Positions 54,930-63,990 of a DNA stretch of 64,000 bases are shown in pieces (positions within the stretch are counted from its first letter, which is position 1; each line of letters begins with the position of its first letter). The DNA lies in NCBI GenBank assembly GCA_900539715.1, contig UQDA01000004.1:62001-126000 (forward strand). Reading direction: 5' to 3'. Both the position numbers and the translations under genes were made by a program. This DNA comes from an uncultured Lachnospiraceae bacterium. GTDB taxonomy: Bacteria > Bacillota > Clostridia > Lachnospirales > Lachnospiraceae. Below the pieces are notes generated by a model, which saw only the letters and a list, made by a program, of their open reading frames with translations, was not told the origin of the DNA and made no database searches.

Positions 54930-54988
54930 AAAAATCCCCGGCTGACGCACGCCTCTATCCTCTGGGCGCTCCTCAGCCGGGGATTTTT
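54930..54988 (-). terminator. Terminator of the AraC-type sensor gene
   Basis: 16-bp stem AAAAATCCCCGGCTGA (54930-54945) / complement (54973-54988) with a 27-base loop, six bases after the stop; T-run on the minus strand inside the stem foot. Confidence 0.75.
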
Positions 54989-54994
54989 CTCCCG

Positions 54995-56962
54995 CTACAG
55001 ATTTTCCCTGTATTCCTTCGGTGTCATTCCTTCATATTTTTTAAACATAACCGCAAATCCCGTACTGCTCCCATACTGTAAAAGCTCTGCAATCTCTCCG
55101 ACCTTCAAATCGCTGTCACGCAAAAGCTGCTTTGCCTTTTCCAGTTTTATCTGATCCACATATGCGGAAATACTGACTCCCATATTTTTTTTGAAAAAGT
55201 GGCTCAAATTTGAAACTGACGTATCGAAGCTGGCAGCCATGTATTTGGCTGAAAACCCCGGATCAAGATAATGCTCGTGCAGATATGCCAAAACGTCCGT
55301 AATACTCCGCTTGCGGCATCCTGCCTCTGCTTCCGTTCCTTCCTTCGGCGCGGTCCTGTGCCTGCGCTCTTCCAACGCCATGTCGAATATGTTTAAAACA
55401 TCCTGTCTGGAAAAAGACCTGTTCCTGACAAGGGCATAAAATTTTCTCGAATCCAGTCCCAGCATGTACAGCGTCTCAAAGCTTGCCAATATTGCTGTAA
55501 CTTCCTCCGACTCCGAGATTATCTCCCGTATCTCCCTTAAAATGATATCTACCCGGGATTCTTCCCCAAGGGCAACGGCATCCTTTAGCGCTTCCATCTC
55601 CATCCGCGGATAATCATCCACGCTGCTGTACGTTCTTTTTATCTTCCGGATCGTCATCTCATAAGATTCCTTTATCTTTCCGATATCCGAAATGATAGCG
55701 CCCCTTTCAAATCTCGCACCCGCCTCCGCAAATGCGTCAAGTTTTTTCTCTATCGATTCTTTTTCTTCACAGCTCAGCACGAGCCACATATAAATATCCC
55801 CGAACAGGTTTATCTTGTATGCGCTCGAAAATCCATCTTCCCGCTTCATCGCAACAAAATAATCCTTCAAATCCTCGTTGCATGCCGATTTCGGAAACAG
55901 GATGATATACTGACTCTTTCTATCCACATGAACGCCGCTTGCCAGACATTTTTCCCACAGTTCATCCCCCTTTTGAATATCCAGCGTCAGCAGCTCGTAC
56001 AGACAGCTCTCTGCCTGCAGCGCATTTTTCTCATCTTCCAGAGCCGCCGAATGACCGACAATATCCTGAAATATTACATATCGCTTTCTTGAATAGAACA
56101 GTGCGAGCACAATGCCTACCGCCAATGATACTCCTATCCAGAGCACATAGCTTTTCAGATAACGGACGCTGTCAGATATTATCTCTTTTTTGGAAGCCAG
56201 ATTCCATATCGTAAAGCCGTTTGCCACATCCTGACGATAGATTTCATAGTCGTCCTCCGACCAGTCCGCTATCTTATCTGTGCTCTGATAAAGTACCTCA
56301 TCCTGCCATGTGATAGCCGTAATGCCTTCCACACCTCTCGGTGCAAACTGTTCCATCAGCTTCTCTCTGCTGACTGTCACAAGAAGATACTGTCCCTTGC
56401 TCCCCGTACGTTCCATTTCCAGTTTGCTGCGCAGGCTGAAGGCTATCACCATTCCGTCCCTTGTTCCGGCATAAAACGATGCCCTTCCTGCAGCCATGCC
56501 GCGCTCCTTCGCCTCATCCAGTATCTTATTGTCCATCCGGCATCGTCCGGCAAAAAAGATATCTTCTTCATAGGTGCCTTCAGAGCTGAATATCTTCTGC
56601 TCATCCATATTATAAAAATACAGCTTATCCACAAAGGGAAGGGCTCCTTCTTTATTTCTCAGGTCCTGCATGATATCCAGATATGTAACCGGGAATCCCA
56701 GCCCATATGATGCCGGGCTGTAAACCTTACTGTATCGACAGTCGTTATACTGAAGAAGGATGACAGACATTTCCTGATCCCAATACTTACTCTGGCTCTC
56801 TGTCTTGAGCTCCACCTCCGTCATAACGCGCTCAAGATTGTGCTGCCTTACTACAAAAAAGGTGCTGAAAGCCACGATCAACATAGGGATCAGCAAAATA
56901 ATATGATAGTTAATGATAAAAGAAAGATAATTTTCCCGTTTGCTGTTTACTCTGTTTTTCAT
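54995..56962 (-). CDS. Membrane-anchored AraC family sensor-regulator
   Basis: About 655 residues. TM1 (YLSFIINYHIILLIPMLIVA) and TM2 (YVLWIGVSLAVGIVLALFYS) flank an extracytoplasmic domain of about 250 residues; then a cytoplasmic linker and a C-terminal AraC domain (YMAASFDTSVSNLSHFFKK, QYGSSTGFAVMFKKYEGMTPKEY). This one-component design is typical of regulators next to CUT1 importers. It probably senses the imported oligosaccharide and controls this locus. ATG 56962 chosen; the ribosome binding site is weak (GGAAAAAC). Confidence 0.92.
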   Translation of the reverse strand: MKNRVNSKRENYLSFIINYHIILLIPMLIVAFSTFFVVRQHNLERVMTEVELKTESQSKYWDQEMSVILLQYNDCRYSKVYSPASYGLGFPVTYLDIMQDLRNKEGALPFVDKLYFYNMDEQKIFSSEGTYEEDIFFAGRCRMDNKILDEAKERGMAAGRASFYAGTRDGMVIAFSLRSKLEMERTGSKGQYLLVTVSREKLMEQFAPRGVEGITAITWQDEVLYQSTDKIADWSEDDYEIYRQDVANGFTIWNLASKKEIISDSVRYLKSYVLWIGVSLAVGIVLALFYSRKRYVIFQDIVGHSAALEDEKNALQAESCLYELLTLDIQKGDELWEKCLASGVHVDRKSQYIILFPKSACNEDLKDYFVAMKREDGFSSAYKINLFGDIYMWLVLSCEEKESIEKKLDAFAEAGARFERGAIISDIGKIKESYEMTIRKIKRTYSSVDDYPRMEMEALKDAVALGEESRVDIILREIREIISESEEVTAILASFETLYMLGLDSRKFYALVRNRSFSRQDVLNIFDMALEERRHRTAPKEGTEAEAGCRKRSITDVLAYLHEHYLDPGFSAKYMAASFDTSVSNLSHFFKKNMGVSISAYVDQIKLEKAKQLLRDSDLKVGEIAELLQYGSSTGFAVMFKKYEGMTPKEYRENL

Positions 56963-57021
56963 ACCAGTTTTTCCATTTCCCCTCTTATCATTATATAATG
57001 TGCCAGATTTCAAGCACCATT

Positions 57022-57050
57022 ACTATAGCATATCTCGTCAATCTAAACAA
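57022..57050 (-). promoter_or_regulatory. Possible promoter of the AraC-type sensor gene
   Basis: TTGTTT (57045-57050), 17-base spacer, TATAGT (57022-57027) on the minus strand; its -35 overlaps the end of the lyase gene. Confidence 0.4.
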
Positions 57051-59136
57051 TACAAATCTTTACTTCAATGTAATGTTGTTTTTTCTTCTGCGTTATGAAT
57101 GTCACATGATACTGATCTTCCATGGATACGCGGAATGCTTCCTCTACGCCTTCGTTTACATCTGTCCCGAAACGCCCTGTAATATCCGGCGTCCCGCAAA
57201 AGGCCTTATCCGGAAATACGACCGCGCGCTCGCCCCCATGTTCTAAGACAAGCGTCCCGTCCTCCTGCAAAGCCGGTCTGTCCAGCATATGAAGGAGCCA
57301 TGAAATTTCGCACGCTTCTTTTGACCTTATCTCATCTCTGATCACCAGCTCTTTTTCAGTCAGTTCAAACGAGCGCTCATAAAATTCCAGCATCGGATAA
57401 GCCTCCCGAAGGTCCAGCCTCAAAAAAAACCGTTTATTTTCCTCATGTTTCCAGTCTGTGAATCTTCCTGCCGCCCGGAAGCTGTCCGTTTCCTGTCCTC
57501 TTCCGTTCACCAGAATACAATTGTGCGCCTTTGTCGTCCTGGTCCAGTTCCTGTGATGTTTTGTTCCCCAGCACCGTCCAAAATAACCGGACGGTGTAAT
57601 AAGTACCTTATTATTCCGGATGAGCGCAAAGGATCCCTGATCCGCATGCTGATGACTTACGGACCCAAATCTGCTCGCCCGCACTAAAAGCCCGGTACCA
57701 TGCGCCTGATCCGCAACATTTGTCTGACAGCTTGCCAATCCGGCTCCCTCAAATACCGCCATAGCACAAGCCTCTCCGGTCAACCCCCGCTCCGGCATTC
57801 TTCCCTCCGGCAAAAACACATCCAGAAGATGCAGCTCAAACAGCTCCGGCGCCGCATATTGCTCTGCCTTTATACGAGCCTCCTCCGGTCCGAACCGCTC
57901 TGCATATAACCGGAACGGATTCTGCGCAAAAAATCCCTTCCATTCCGGATCTTCACTCCCGCACCAATATCCGTCTCCAAAGGGATGGTTTTCTCTTTCT
58001 TTTTCCGCAAAATGAAGCAAAAACTGCGGCAGACGCTGATAAAACGGCCTATCCAGAAAACGGACGTCCGCAAACCTCTCTACCGCCATAAAAAACAGCA
58101 GATACCATTTCGTATAACTGGAAGCATAAAAAGGTCCTTCTGCCCAGCCACCGTCTGCCGTACCGTAAAACGGAAAAATACCTCCGTAGATTTCCAGCGC
58201 ATAAGAAAGCCAGCGTATCAGTATCTCTTCCTTAATATATGTGCTTCCTTTCAGCACAAGCGCCGCCTCCCCCAGATAAGCCGGAAGCCGTCCCGCATGG
58301 GAATCTCCGGGATTTTCCGCAAAATCAAGAGCACGCAGCCGTTCCTCACACTGTTCCGCATAGGCAATTATCGTCTTTTCTGCGATATATCTTTGCTGAT
58401 CTGTCAAAATGTCATAAAGCATATCATACACTGCAGGGATACAACGCGCATTGCTCAAACCAATTTCATCATTCCAGGGCGCATTTACCGCACAGGGACC
58501 ATCCGGATTCCAGCTGCATATTGTCAAAAGCAGCTCCTTTGCCTTTTTTCCTGCCCCTTCATCCCCCAAAAGAGCATATCCCAGCGCGCATGCCACCATA
58601 TCCCTGTCGCAGTATTCCCGGTATTCTCCGAAATACTCCCTGTACGGCAGTCCATCCTCAAAGCTGTAAAAAAGCGGAGGCTTTGGGAGTTCCCGCGCAC
58701 ATGCCGCCTCGATATTTCTTTTTAACACCTCTGTTTCCGCTTTTCTCTTTTTCAGGATTCCCGGAATATCCTCCTTAAAAAACAGATGCCTCGGGCGGAC
58801 ATCCGGCACAGCACAAAACACGCTCTCTGCATCCTTCCTCAAAATCACTGCCGCATTTTCGCTGATGACAAATTCCTGCCAGCCGCGCTCCTCTTCTCCG
58901 CACAAAAGATTCCAGCGATATTTTCCCGGCTTTAACGGTTCTTTCGGGACAACATGATTTTTTTCCGTTTCCGCTTCAAAAACGATCTTGCCGCTCCTAT
59001 CCTGCACAACGACACGATACTTTTTTTCTTTTCCATCCCGCAAAAACGAAAATACCGGCGGTGTTTCCTCTATCACCGCCCCATCTGCCGGAGCCGGAAA
59101 AATCTGACTGCCTGACGTTCTTTTTTGCTCCAGCAT
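57043..59136 (-). CDS. Heparinase II/III-type polysaccharide lyase or hydrolase
   Basis: 697 residues, no signal peptide. The N-terminal beta domain (DGAVIEETPPVFSF, KPGKYRWNL), the (alpha/alpha) toroid (about 130-430, with NAPWNDEIGLSNARCIPAVY and DSHAGRLPAYLGE) and the C-terminal heparinase II/III domain (SRFGSVSHQHADQGSFALI, FGRCWGTKHHRNWT, KAHNCILVNGRGQ) are visible. HQHADQGSF carries the His typical of this family. Acts on uronate-containing glycans by beta-elimination; exact substrate unknown. 12 bases downstream of the acyltransferase gene. Confidence 0.9.
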   Translation of the reverse strand: MLEQKRTSGSQIFPAPADGAVIEETPPVFSFLRDGKEKKYRVVVQDRSGKIVFEAETEKNHVVPKEPLKPGKYRWNLLCGEEERGWQEFVISENAAVILRKDAESVFCAVPDVRPRHLFFKEDIPGILKKRKAETEVLKRNIEAACARELPKPPLFYSFEDGLPYREYFGEYREYCDRDMVACALGYALLGDEGAGKKAKELLLTICSWNPDGPCAVNAPWNDEIGLSNARCIPAVYDMLYDILTDQQRYIAEKTIIAYAEQCEERLRALDFAENPGDSHAGRLPAYLGEAALVLKGSTYIKEEILIRWLSYALEIYGGIFPFYGTADGGWAEGPFYASSYTKWYLLFFMAVERFADVRFLDRPFYQRLPQFLLHFAEKERENHPFGDGYWCGSEDPEWKGFFAQNPFRLYAERFGPEEARIKAEQYAAPELFELHLLDVFLPEGRMPERGLTGEACAMAVFEGAGLASCQTNVADQAHGTGLLVRASRFGSVSHQHADQGSFALIRNNKVLITPSGYFGRCWGTKHHRNWTRTTKAHNCILVNGRGQETDSFRAAGRFTDWKHEENKRFFLRLDLREAYPMLEFYERSFELTEKELVIRDEIRSKEACEISWLLHMLDRPALQEDGTLVLEHGGERAVVFPDKAFCGTPDITGRFGTDVNEGVEEAFRVSMEDQYHVTFITQKKKQHYIEVKICIV

Positions 59137-59148
59137 CTCTCATTCCCC

Positions 59149-59799
59149 CTATTCCCAGCAATATTCTCCGCTCTCGGCATCTATCCTTCCAATCTGTCGG
59201 GCAGGGATTCCCGCCATAATTGCATAATCCGGCGTACTTTTTGTCACAACGGAATTGGCGCATATAAGATTACATCTCCCAAGCTTCACACCGCCCGTTA
59301 TCGTTACGTTGGAAGCAAGCCAGCTTCCCTCTCCTATCCTGATGCTGTCATCCCCGTCCGCCTCTGTCCGTGCACTGAACCAGCCTGTTTTGGCATCGAA
59401 TTTGTGATTGCCTGCCGCCAGCGAGCAATGTGGACCTATCAGGGTATTTTCCCCTATCGTTACATTTCCATTTACATAACTATATAATCCGATAAACACA
59501 TTGCTGCCGATATTATCCCGGTCATGTACCCGTATGATAGCCCCCGGAGCAACCCGGATATTTCTTCCTCCAAATCCCAGCACTTCTGCCCTCCGGCAGT
59601 TATCCGCTTCATTGTCGCTGCGGTTGGCATACTCCGTCAAAGCTGCAAACAGCTCATCAGACAATATCAGTCTGCCGTCTTCCCCTTCCTTTGCAAGCCC
59701 TGCCCCTATCAGCTTTTCCATATCCATTTCAAAAGTCCCCTTTCCTTTTAAGCCGTCGTCATCCAAATTTTTCGCCGGCTTGTCGTACCCCTTCGACAT
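59149..59799 (-). CDS. Acyltransferase, left-handed beta-helix (hexapeptide) family
   Basis: 216 residues. Hexapeptide repeats begin near 75 (NIRVAPGAIIRVHDRDNIGS, NVFIGLYSYVNGNVTIGENT) and end in the maltose/galactoside O-acetyltransferase-like SVVTKSTPDYAIMAGIPAR; the catalytic-type His is in AAGNHKFD. No clear ribosome binding site precedes ATG 59799, and a TATAAT lies only 15 bases upstream; ATG 59727 behind AAAGGGGA is an alternative start. Likely acetylates sugars to prevent toxic accumulation, or modifies a glycan. Confidence 0.88.
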   Translation of the reverse strand: MSKGYDKPAKNLDDDGLKGKGTFEMDMEKLIGAGLAKEGEDGRLILSDELFAALTEYANRSDNEADNCRRAEVLGFGGRNIRVAPGAIIRVHDRDNIGSNVFIGLYSYVNGNVTIGENTLIGPHCSLAAGNHKFDAKTGWFSARTEADGDDSIRIGEGSWLASNVTITGGVKLGRCNLICANSVVTKSTPDYAIMAGIPARQIGRIDAESGEYCWE

Positions 59800-59870
59800 T
59801 TTATCATTATAATACTTCTATCTTATTATAAATTCCGGAATACCCAAAAACCCTGCAAATATATTGCAAA

Positions 59871-59912
59871 AAAGGGGATTTTCTGCGCTATTGCCTGCAG
59901 AAAATCCCCTTT
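59871..59912 (-). terminator. Terminator of the fucose operon
   Basis: Perfect 16-bp stem (59871-59886 / 59897-59912, core AAAGGGGATTTTCTGC), 10-base loop, T-run on the minus strand. Ends fucI-fucK-fucA transcription before the glycan locus. Confidence 0.85.
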
Positions 59913-59972
59913 GTTTTTATTCTTTATATTCAGTTCCGGATACATCCAGTCAATGTAACCGCTCCGTTATCC

Positions 59973-60668
59973 TCAATCCTGTCCGTTAGGATATTTCTTA
60001 TAACCCGGATGACGTCCGGTCACCTTATAACCCTCACGCATGGAAATAAGACGGTCGATATTTTCTCTGGAAAGCTCTTTCGCTCCGCCAAGCAGATGGG
60101 CATTTAAGCTTATCTTTGCGAACAGCTCCATTGTCTCCATCCTGTAATATGCTGTCGTCACATCTGCACCTACAGTCAGTGCGCCGTGATTCTGCAAAAG
60201 CAGGGCATCATGCTTTCCGAGATACGGTGCAATAGCTTCCGGTACTTCATTTGTGGAAGGCGTTCCGTAAGGAGTTACCGGGATAGAGCCCAGAGCGATC
60301 ACAGTCTCTATCATAGAATATTCATCCAGCGCCTTGTTCGCTACAGCAAATCCGGTTGCCACAGGCGGATGCGCGTGTACAACTGCGCCCACATCCTCGC
60401 GCTCCTTATAGCAGCGAAGGTGCATCTTTATCTCGGAGGACGGACGATATCCTTCCTCTGCCTCCAGAATATTGCCTGTCCCATCGATAACAACGAGCTT
60501 TTCAGGTGTGATAAAGCTCTTGCTGATGCCAGTGGGCGTCGCCAGATATACATTGTCGGAAAGACGTGCAGAAACGTTTCCGTCATTGGCTGCAACCCAG
60601 CCAAGCTGCCACATCTTATGGCATACGTCACATATCTGCTCGCGCAGTTCCATTTCTTTCATACTCAT
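59973..60668 (-). CDS. fucA: L-fuculose-1-phosphate aldolase (class II)
   Basis: 231 residues; cleaves L-fuculose 1-phosphate into DHAP and L-lactaldehyde. NDGNVSARL (phosphate loop), the zinc ligands in VVHAHPPVATGFA and LLQNHGALTVG, and the catalytic Glu-region RPSSEIKMHLRCYKE are present. Start follows AAAGGAG. Last of the fuc operon. A rhamnulose-1-phosphate specificity is less likely beside fucI. Confidence 0.92.
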   Translation of the reverse strand: MSMKEMELREQICDVCHKMWQLGWVAANDGNVSARLSDNVYLATPTGISKSFITPEKLVVIDGTGNILEAEEGYRPSSEIKMHLRCYKEREDVGAVVHAHPPVATGFAVANKALDEYSMIETVIALGSIPVTPYGTPSTNEVPEAIAPYLGKHDALLLQNHGALTVGADVTTAYYRMETMELFAKISLNAHLLGGAKELSRENIDRLISMREGYKVTGRHPGYKKYPNGQD

Positions 60669-60716
60669 ATCGATTTTCTCCTTTATTTTCCCGTGACGAT
60701 TTTGTGATTTTCCTCG

Positions 60717-62177
60717 TCACATCCACTTTTCCTTCTGCCGTGCACATATCTCGTCCCAATCCTGATGTCCGGATGGTTCGTATACGACCGGTGTTTCGGA
60801 AGCCGCCACGAGACGGCGTATCTCTTCCTGACCGGAAAGCTCTCCGGAAGCGGCAAGCTGTATCGCCAGATTTCCGTACACTGTCGCCTCGACAGGACCT
60901 GCGTATACCGGAATCCCGCACACGTCTGCCACCGCCTGGCATAAAAGCCGGCTCTGGCTGCCGCCGCCCACAAGATAGAGCGCCGGGAAGCTGCGCCCCG
61001 TGCAGAGGCTTATCTCTTCCAGCGCCATCCGGTATTTCAGCGCAAGGCTCTCATGAATACAACGCACAATCTGCCCTGGCGTCTCCGGGACGAACTGTCC
61101 TGTTTTCGCACAATATTCCCGTATCCTTCCCGGAATATCGCCCGGCGCCACAAACACCGGATCGTCCGGGTCTACAAAGCAACGTGCGCTCTCTTCCTTT
61201 GCAGCCATCTGATCAAGCTCCCCGAAGCCGTATTCCTTTCCCTCGCGTATCCACTGCCTGCGGCTTTCCTGAACAAGCCACAGACCGATGATATTTTTCA
61301 GGAAAGAGGTCTCTCCGCCGAAAGCTCCTTCATTTGTGATATTGCAGCGCAGGGAATCCCCGTTGATAGCAGGTTTTTCAAGCTGCGTCCCCACGAGTGA
61401 CCATGTGCCGCAGCTGACAAAAGCGAAATCCCCCTTTGCAGGAACTGCTGCCAGCGCGCACTGGGTATCGTGCCCCGCCACTGCAATAACTTCCGTACCG
61501 CAAAGTCCCAGTTCTTCCTGTAAAGATGCTTTGAGCCTCCCCAGCTTTGTTCCCGGCATCTTTACCGGGGCAAACAGCTTTCGCGGAAGTCCCAGACCGT
61601 CTATCACCTCTTTGGACCACTCTTTTGTGCAGGCATCCAGAAGCTGCGTCGTAGACGCCATCGTATATTCGCTGCACGCCTCTCCCGACAGATAGTAGTT
61701 GAACAGATCAGGCATCAGGAGCAGACGATCTGCCCGTTCCAGAAGCTCTGGTCTGTTTTTCTGCAGGGACAGCAGCTGGAATGCGGTATTTATCTCCATA
61801 AACTGGTTGCCCGTTATCTCATAAAACCGTTCCCCGGGAAACTTTGCAAATGCTTCCTCCAGCATTCCCGCCGTCCGTGCGTCACGGTAATGGACCGGAT
61901 TTTCCAGAAGAAATCCGCTTTTATCCACAAGACCAAAATCCACGCCCCAGGTATCCACTCCGATGCTGTCAGCCCCCGCCTGTGCCGCCTTTCTCATTCC
62001 ATTTTTCAGCTCCATGTACAAACGCAGGAAATCCCAGTAAAAGGTACCGTTTAAGGTCACCGGGTCGTTGGAAAAACGGTGAAGCTGCGACACTGTGATC
62101 TTGCTGCCGTCAAACTCTCCCAGCATGACTCTGGCGCCGGAAGCGCCAAAGTCTGCCGCAAGCATTCTCTTATTCAT
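60717..62177 (-). CDS. fucK: FGGY-family L-fuculokinase (rhamnulokinase-like)
   Basis: 486 residues with two FGGY domains: MLAADFGASGARVMLGEFDG, GVDTWGVDFGLVD, AVAGHDTQCALAAVP and FVSCGTWSLVG. The sequence resembles RhaB more than E. coli FucK, but its position between fucI and fucA assigns it to L-fuculose. It is 48 bases upstream of fucA. Confidence 0.9.
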   Translation of the reverse strand: MNKRMLAADFGASGARVMLGEFDGSKITVSQLHRFSNDPVTLNGTFYWDFLRLYMELKNGMRKAAQAGADSIGVDTWGVDFGLVDKSGFLLENPVHYRDARTAGMLEEAFAKFPGERFYEITGNQFMEINTAFQLLSLQKNRPELLERADRLLLMPDLFNYYLSGEACSEYTMASTTQLLDACTKEWSKEVIDGLGLPRKLFAPVKMPGTKLGRLKASLQEELGLCGTEVIAVAGHDTQCALAAVPAKGDFAFVSCGTWSLVGTQLEKPAINGDSLRCNITNEGAFGGETSFLKNIIGLWLVQESRRQWIREGKEYGFGELDQMAAKEESARCFVDPDDPVFVAPGDIPGRIREYCAKTGQFVPETPGQIVRCIHESLALKYRMALEEISLCTGRSFPALYLVGGGSQSRLLCQAVADVCGIPVYAGPVEATVYGNLAIQLAASGELSGQEEIRRLVAASETPVVYEPSGHQDWDEICARQKEKWM

Positions 62178-62196
62178 AAATGCTCCTTTTTACTTT

Positions 62197-63990
62197 TCAG
62201 CCGTACAGCGGGCCGAATGCTGCGCATGCTCTGTAATCCTGGCCTTCCTTATCCATGCCGAACGCATTCCATGCCGCAGGACGGAATATCTTGTCCTCAT
62301 CCACGTTATGCATGCTCACAGGAATACGCAGCATGGAGCAGAGGGTTATCAGATCTGCGCCGATATGTCCGTAGCTGATAGCACCATGGTTTGCGCCCCA
62401 GTTGTTCATCACATCATAAGCGGTCTTAAACGCGCCCTCTCCGGTCACGCGGGGTGCGAACCATGTGCAGGGCCATGTATAGTCAGTGCGCTTCCAGAGT
62501 TTGTCGGAAACCTCGTCAGGCAGCTTCACAGTCCATCCCTCTGCAATCTGTACAACCGGTCCAAGACCCTTTACAAGATTTAAACGCATCATGGTAACAG
62601 GCATTTCCGCTTCTGTCAGGAAACGGGAAGAGAAACCGCCGCCTCTGAAATAGCCGAAGTCTGCGGCATTCCATGTGGTCGCTTCCATGATTGCCTTCTG
62701 ATCTTCCTCTGTCACCTCATACCAGGGCTTCATTATGCCGTTGCCGTCCGCATCCTTCGCCTGACCGCAGGCATCCAGGCAGGCTGCGCCTGAATTTATC
62801 AGATGGATAAAGCCGCCGGCCTCTTTTGCCTTGCCCTCCAGATCATAGCCGGTAGCCTTTGCAACCGCCTCGGGGCTCCAGTAAGTACGGACATCTGCAA
62901 AAATCTGCGCCCTATTTGTCAGAAGCTTCATAAACAGCATTCCCAGACCGTTTAAAACGTCGTTCTCTGTTGCAAGGATGTAAGGCTCACGCGCGCCGTT
63001 CCAGTCGAAGGAAGTGTTCAACAGAGCCTCAGGGAAGTCACAGTTGGGATAAAAGTCTGTCCACTGACGCTGTCCCTGGAAGCCTGCTGCAATCGCGTTG
63101 TGTCCTACCTTTTCCTCCTCACAGCCTTCCGGCAGATTCGGGTTACCGTTCATCAGGTCTTTGATGATACACATCATTTTTACGAGGAACTCCCAATCCT
63201 TCTCTTTCTGTTCGGGAGTCTTCTGAACCTCAGCAGGGTTCTTGTCAAAGCCTTCCTTGCAGTTAGCCTTTACCCATGCGAGAGCCTTCTCATATTCATT
63301 CTTATCGTAAATTTCTTCTGTCATACGGCGGATAAGCTCTACCTCGTCCACAGATTCCACGCGCATTCCCAGATATTCCTCAATAAAAGCCGGGTCTATG
63401 ATAGAGCCGCCGATACCCATACAGATAGAACCTATCTGCAGATAGGATTTGCCGCGCATCGTTGCAGCAGCTACAGCAGCACGGCCGAAGCGGAGAAGCT
63501 TCTCCTTTACGTCCTCCGGGATTTCCTTGCTGTCAGCCTCCTGAACGTCATGTCCGTAAATGCCGAACGCCGGAAGCCCCTTCTGCGCATGTGTTGCCAG
63601 AACGGATGCCAGATAGACTGCGCCGGGACGCTCTGTGCCGTTAAATCCCCATACGCCCTTGATCGTCATCGGATCCATATCCATTGTCTCTGCACCGTAG
63701 CACCAGCAGGGTGTTACGGTCAGTGTAATCGAAACACCCTCTTTGCGGAACTTATCCGCACATGCCGCAGTCTCGCCTGCGCGGCCGATAGTAGTGTCCG
63801 CAATCACGACCTTTACCGGCTCGCCGTTGGAATAACGCAGATTCTCTGTGAAAAGCTGCGCTGCGGCCTTTGCCATTCCCATCGTCTGTTCTTCCAGAGA
63901 TTCTCTTACCTTCATATAACCTCTGCGTCCGTCTATTGTAGGACGGATGCCGATTACGGGATAATCCCCGATCAGTCTGTTTGCTGCCAT
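62197..63990 (-). CDS. fucI: L-fucose isomerase
   Basis: 597 residues; isomerises L-fucose to L-fuculose with a Mn ion. GIRPTIDGRRGYMKVRESLE, MTIKGVWGFNGTERPGAVYL (active-site Glu region), the middle GNPNLPEGCEEE and the C-terminal TWFAPRVTGEGAFKTAYDVM, NNWGANHGAISYGHIGADL are family signatures. The gene is complete; its ribosome binding site lies beyond the window end, as do any further fuc genes. Confidence 0.95.
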   Translation of the reverse strand: MAANRLIGDYPVIGIRPTIDGRRGYMKVRESLEEQTMGMAKAAAQLFTENLRYSNGEPVKVVIADTTIGRAGETAACADKFRKEGVSITLTVTPCWCYGAETMDMDPMTIKGVWGFNGTERPGAVYLASVLATHAQKGLPAFGIYGHDVQEADSKEIPEDVKEKLLRFGRAAVAAATMRGKSYLQIGSICMGIGGSIIDPAFIEEYLGMRVESVDEVELIRRMTEEIYDKNEYEKALAWVKANCKEGFDKNPAEVQKTPEQKEKDWEFLVKMMCIIKDLMNGNPNLPEGCEEEKVGHNAIAAGFQGQRQWTDFYPNCDFPEALLNTSFDWNGAREPYILATENDVLNGLGMLFMKLLTNRAQIFADVRTYWSPEAVAKATGYDLEGKAKEAGGFIHLINSGAACLDACGQAKDADGNGIMKPWYEVTEEDQKAIMEATTWNAADFGYFRGGGFSSRFLTEAEMPVTMMRLNLVKGLGPVVQIAEGWTVKLPDEVSDKLWKRTDYTWPCTWFAPRVTGEGAFKTAYDVMNNWGANHGAISYGHIGADLITLCSMLRIPVSMHNVDEDKIFRPAAWNAFGMDKEGQDYRACAAFGPLYG

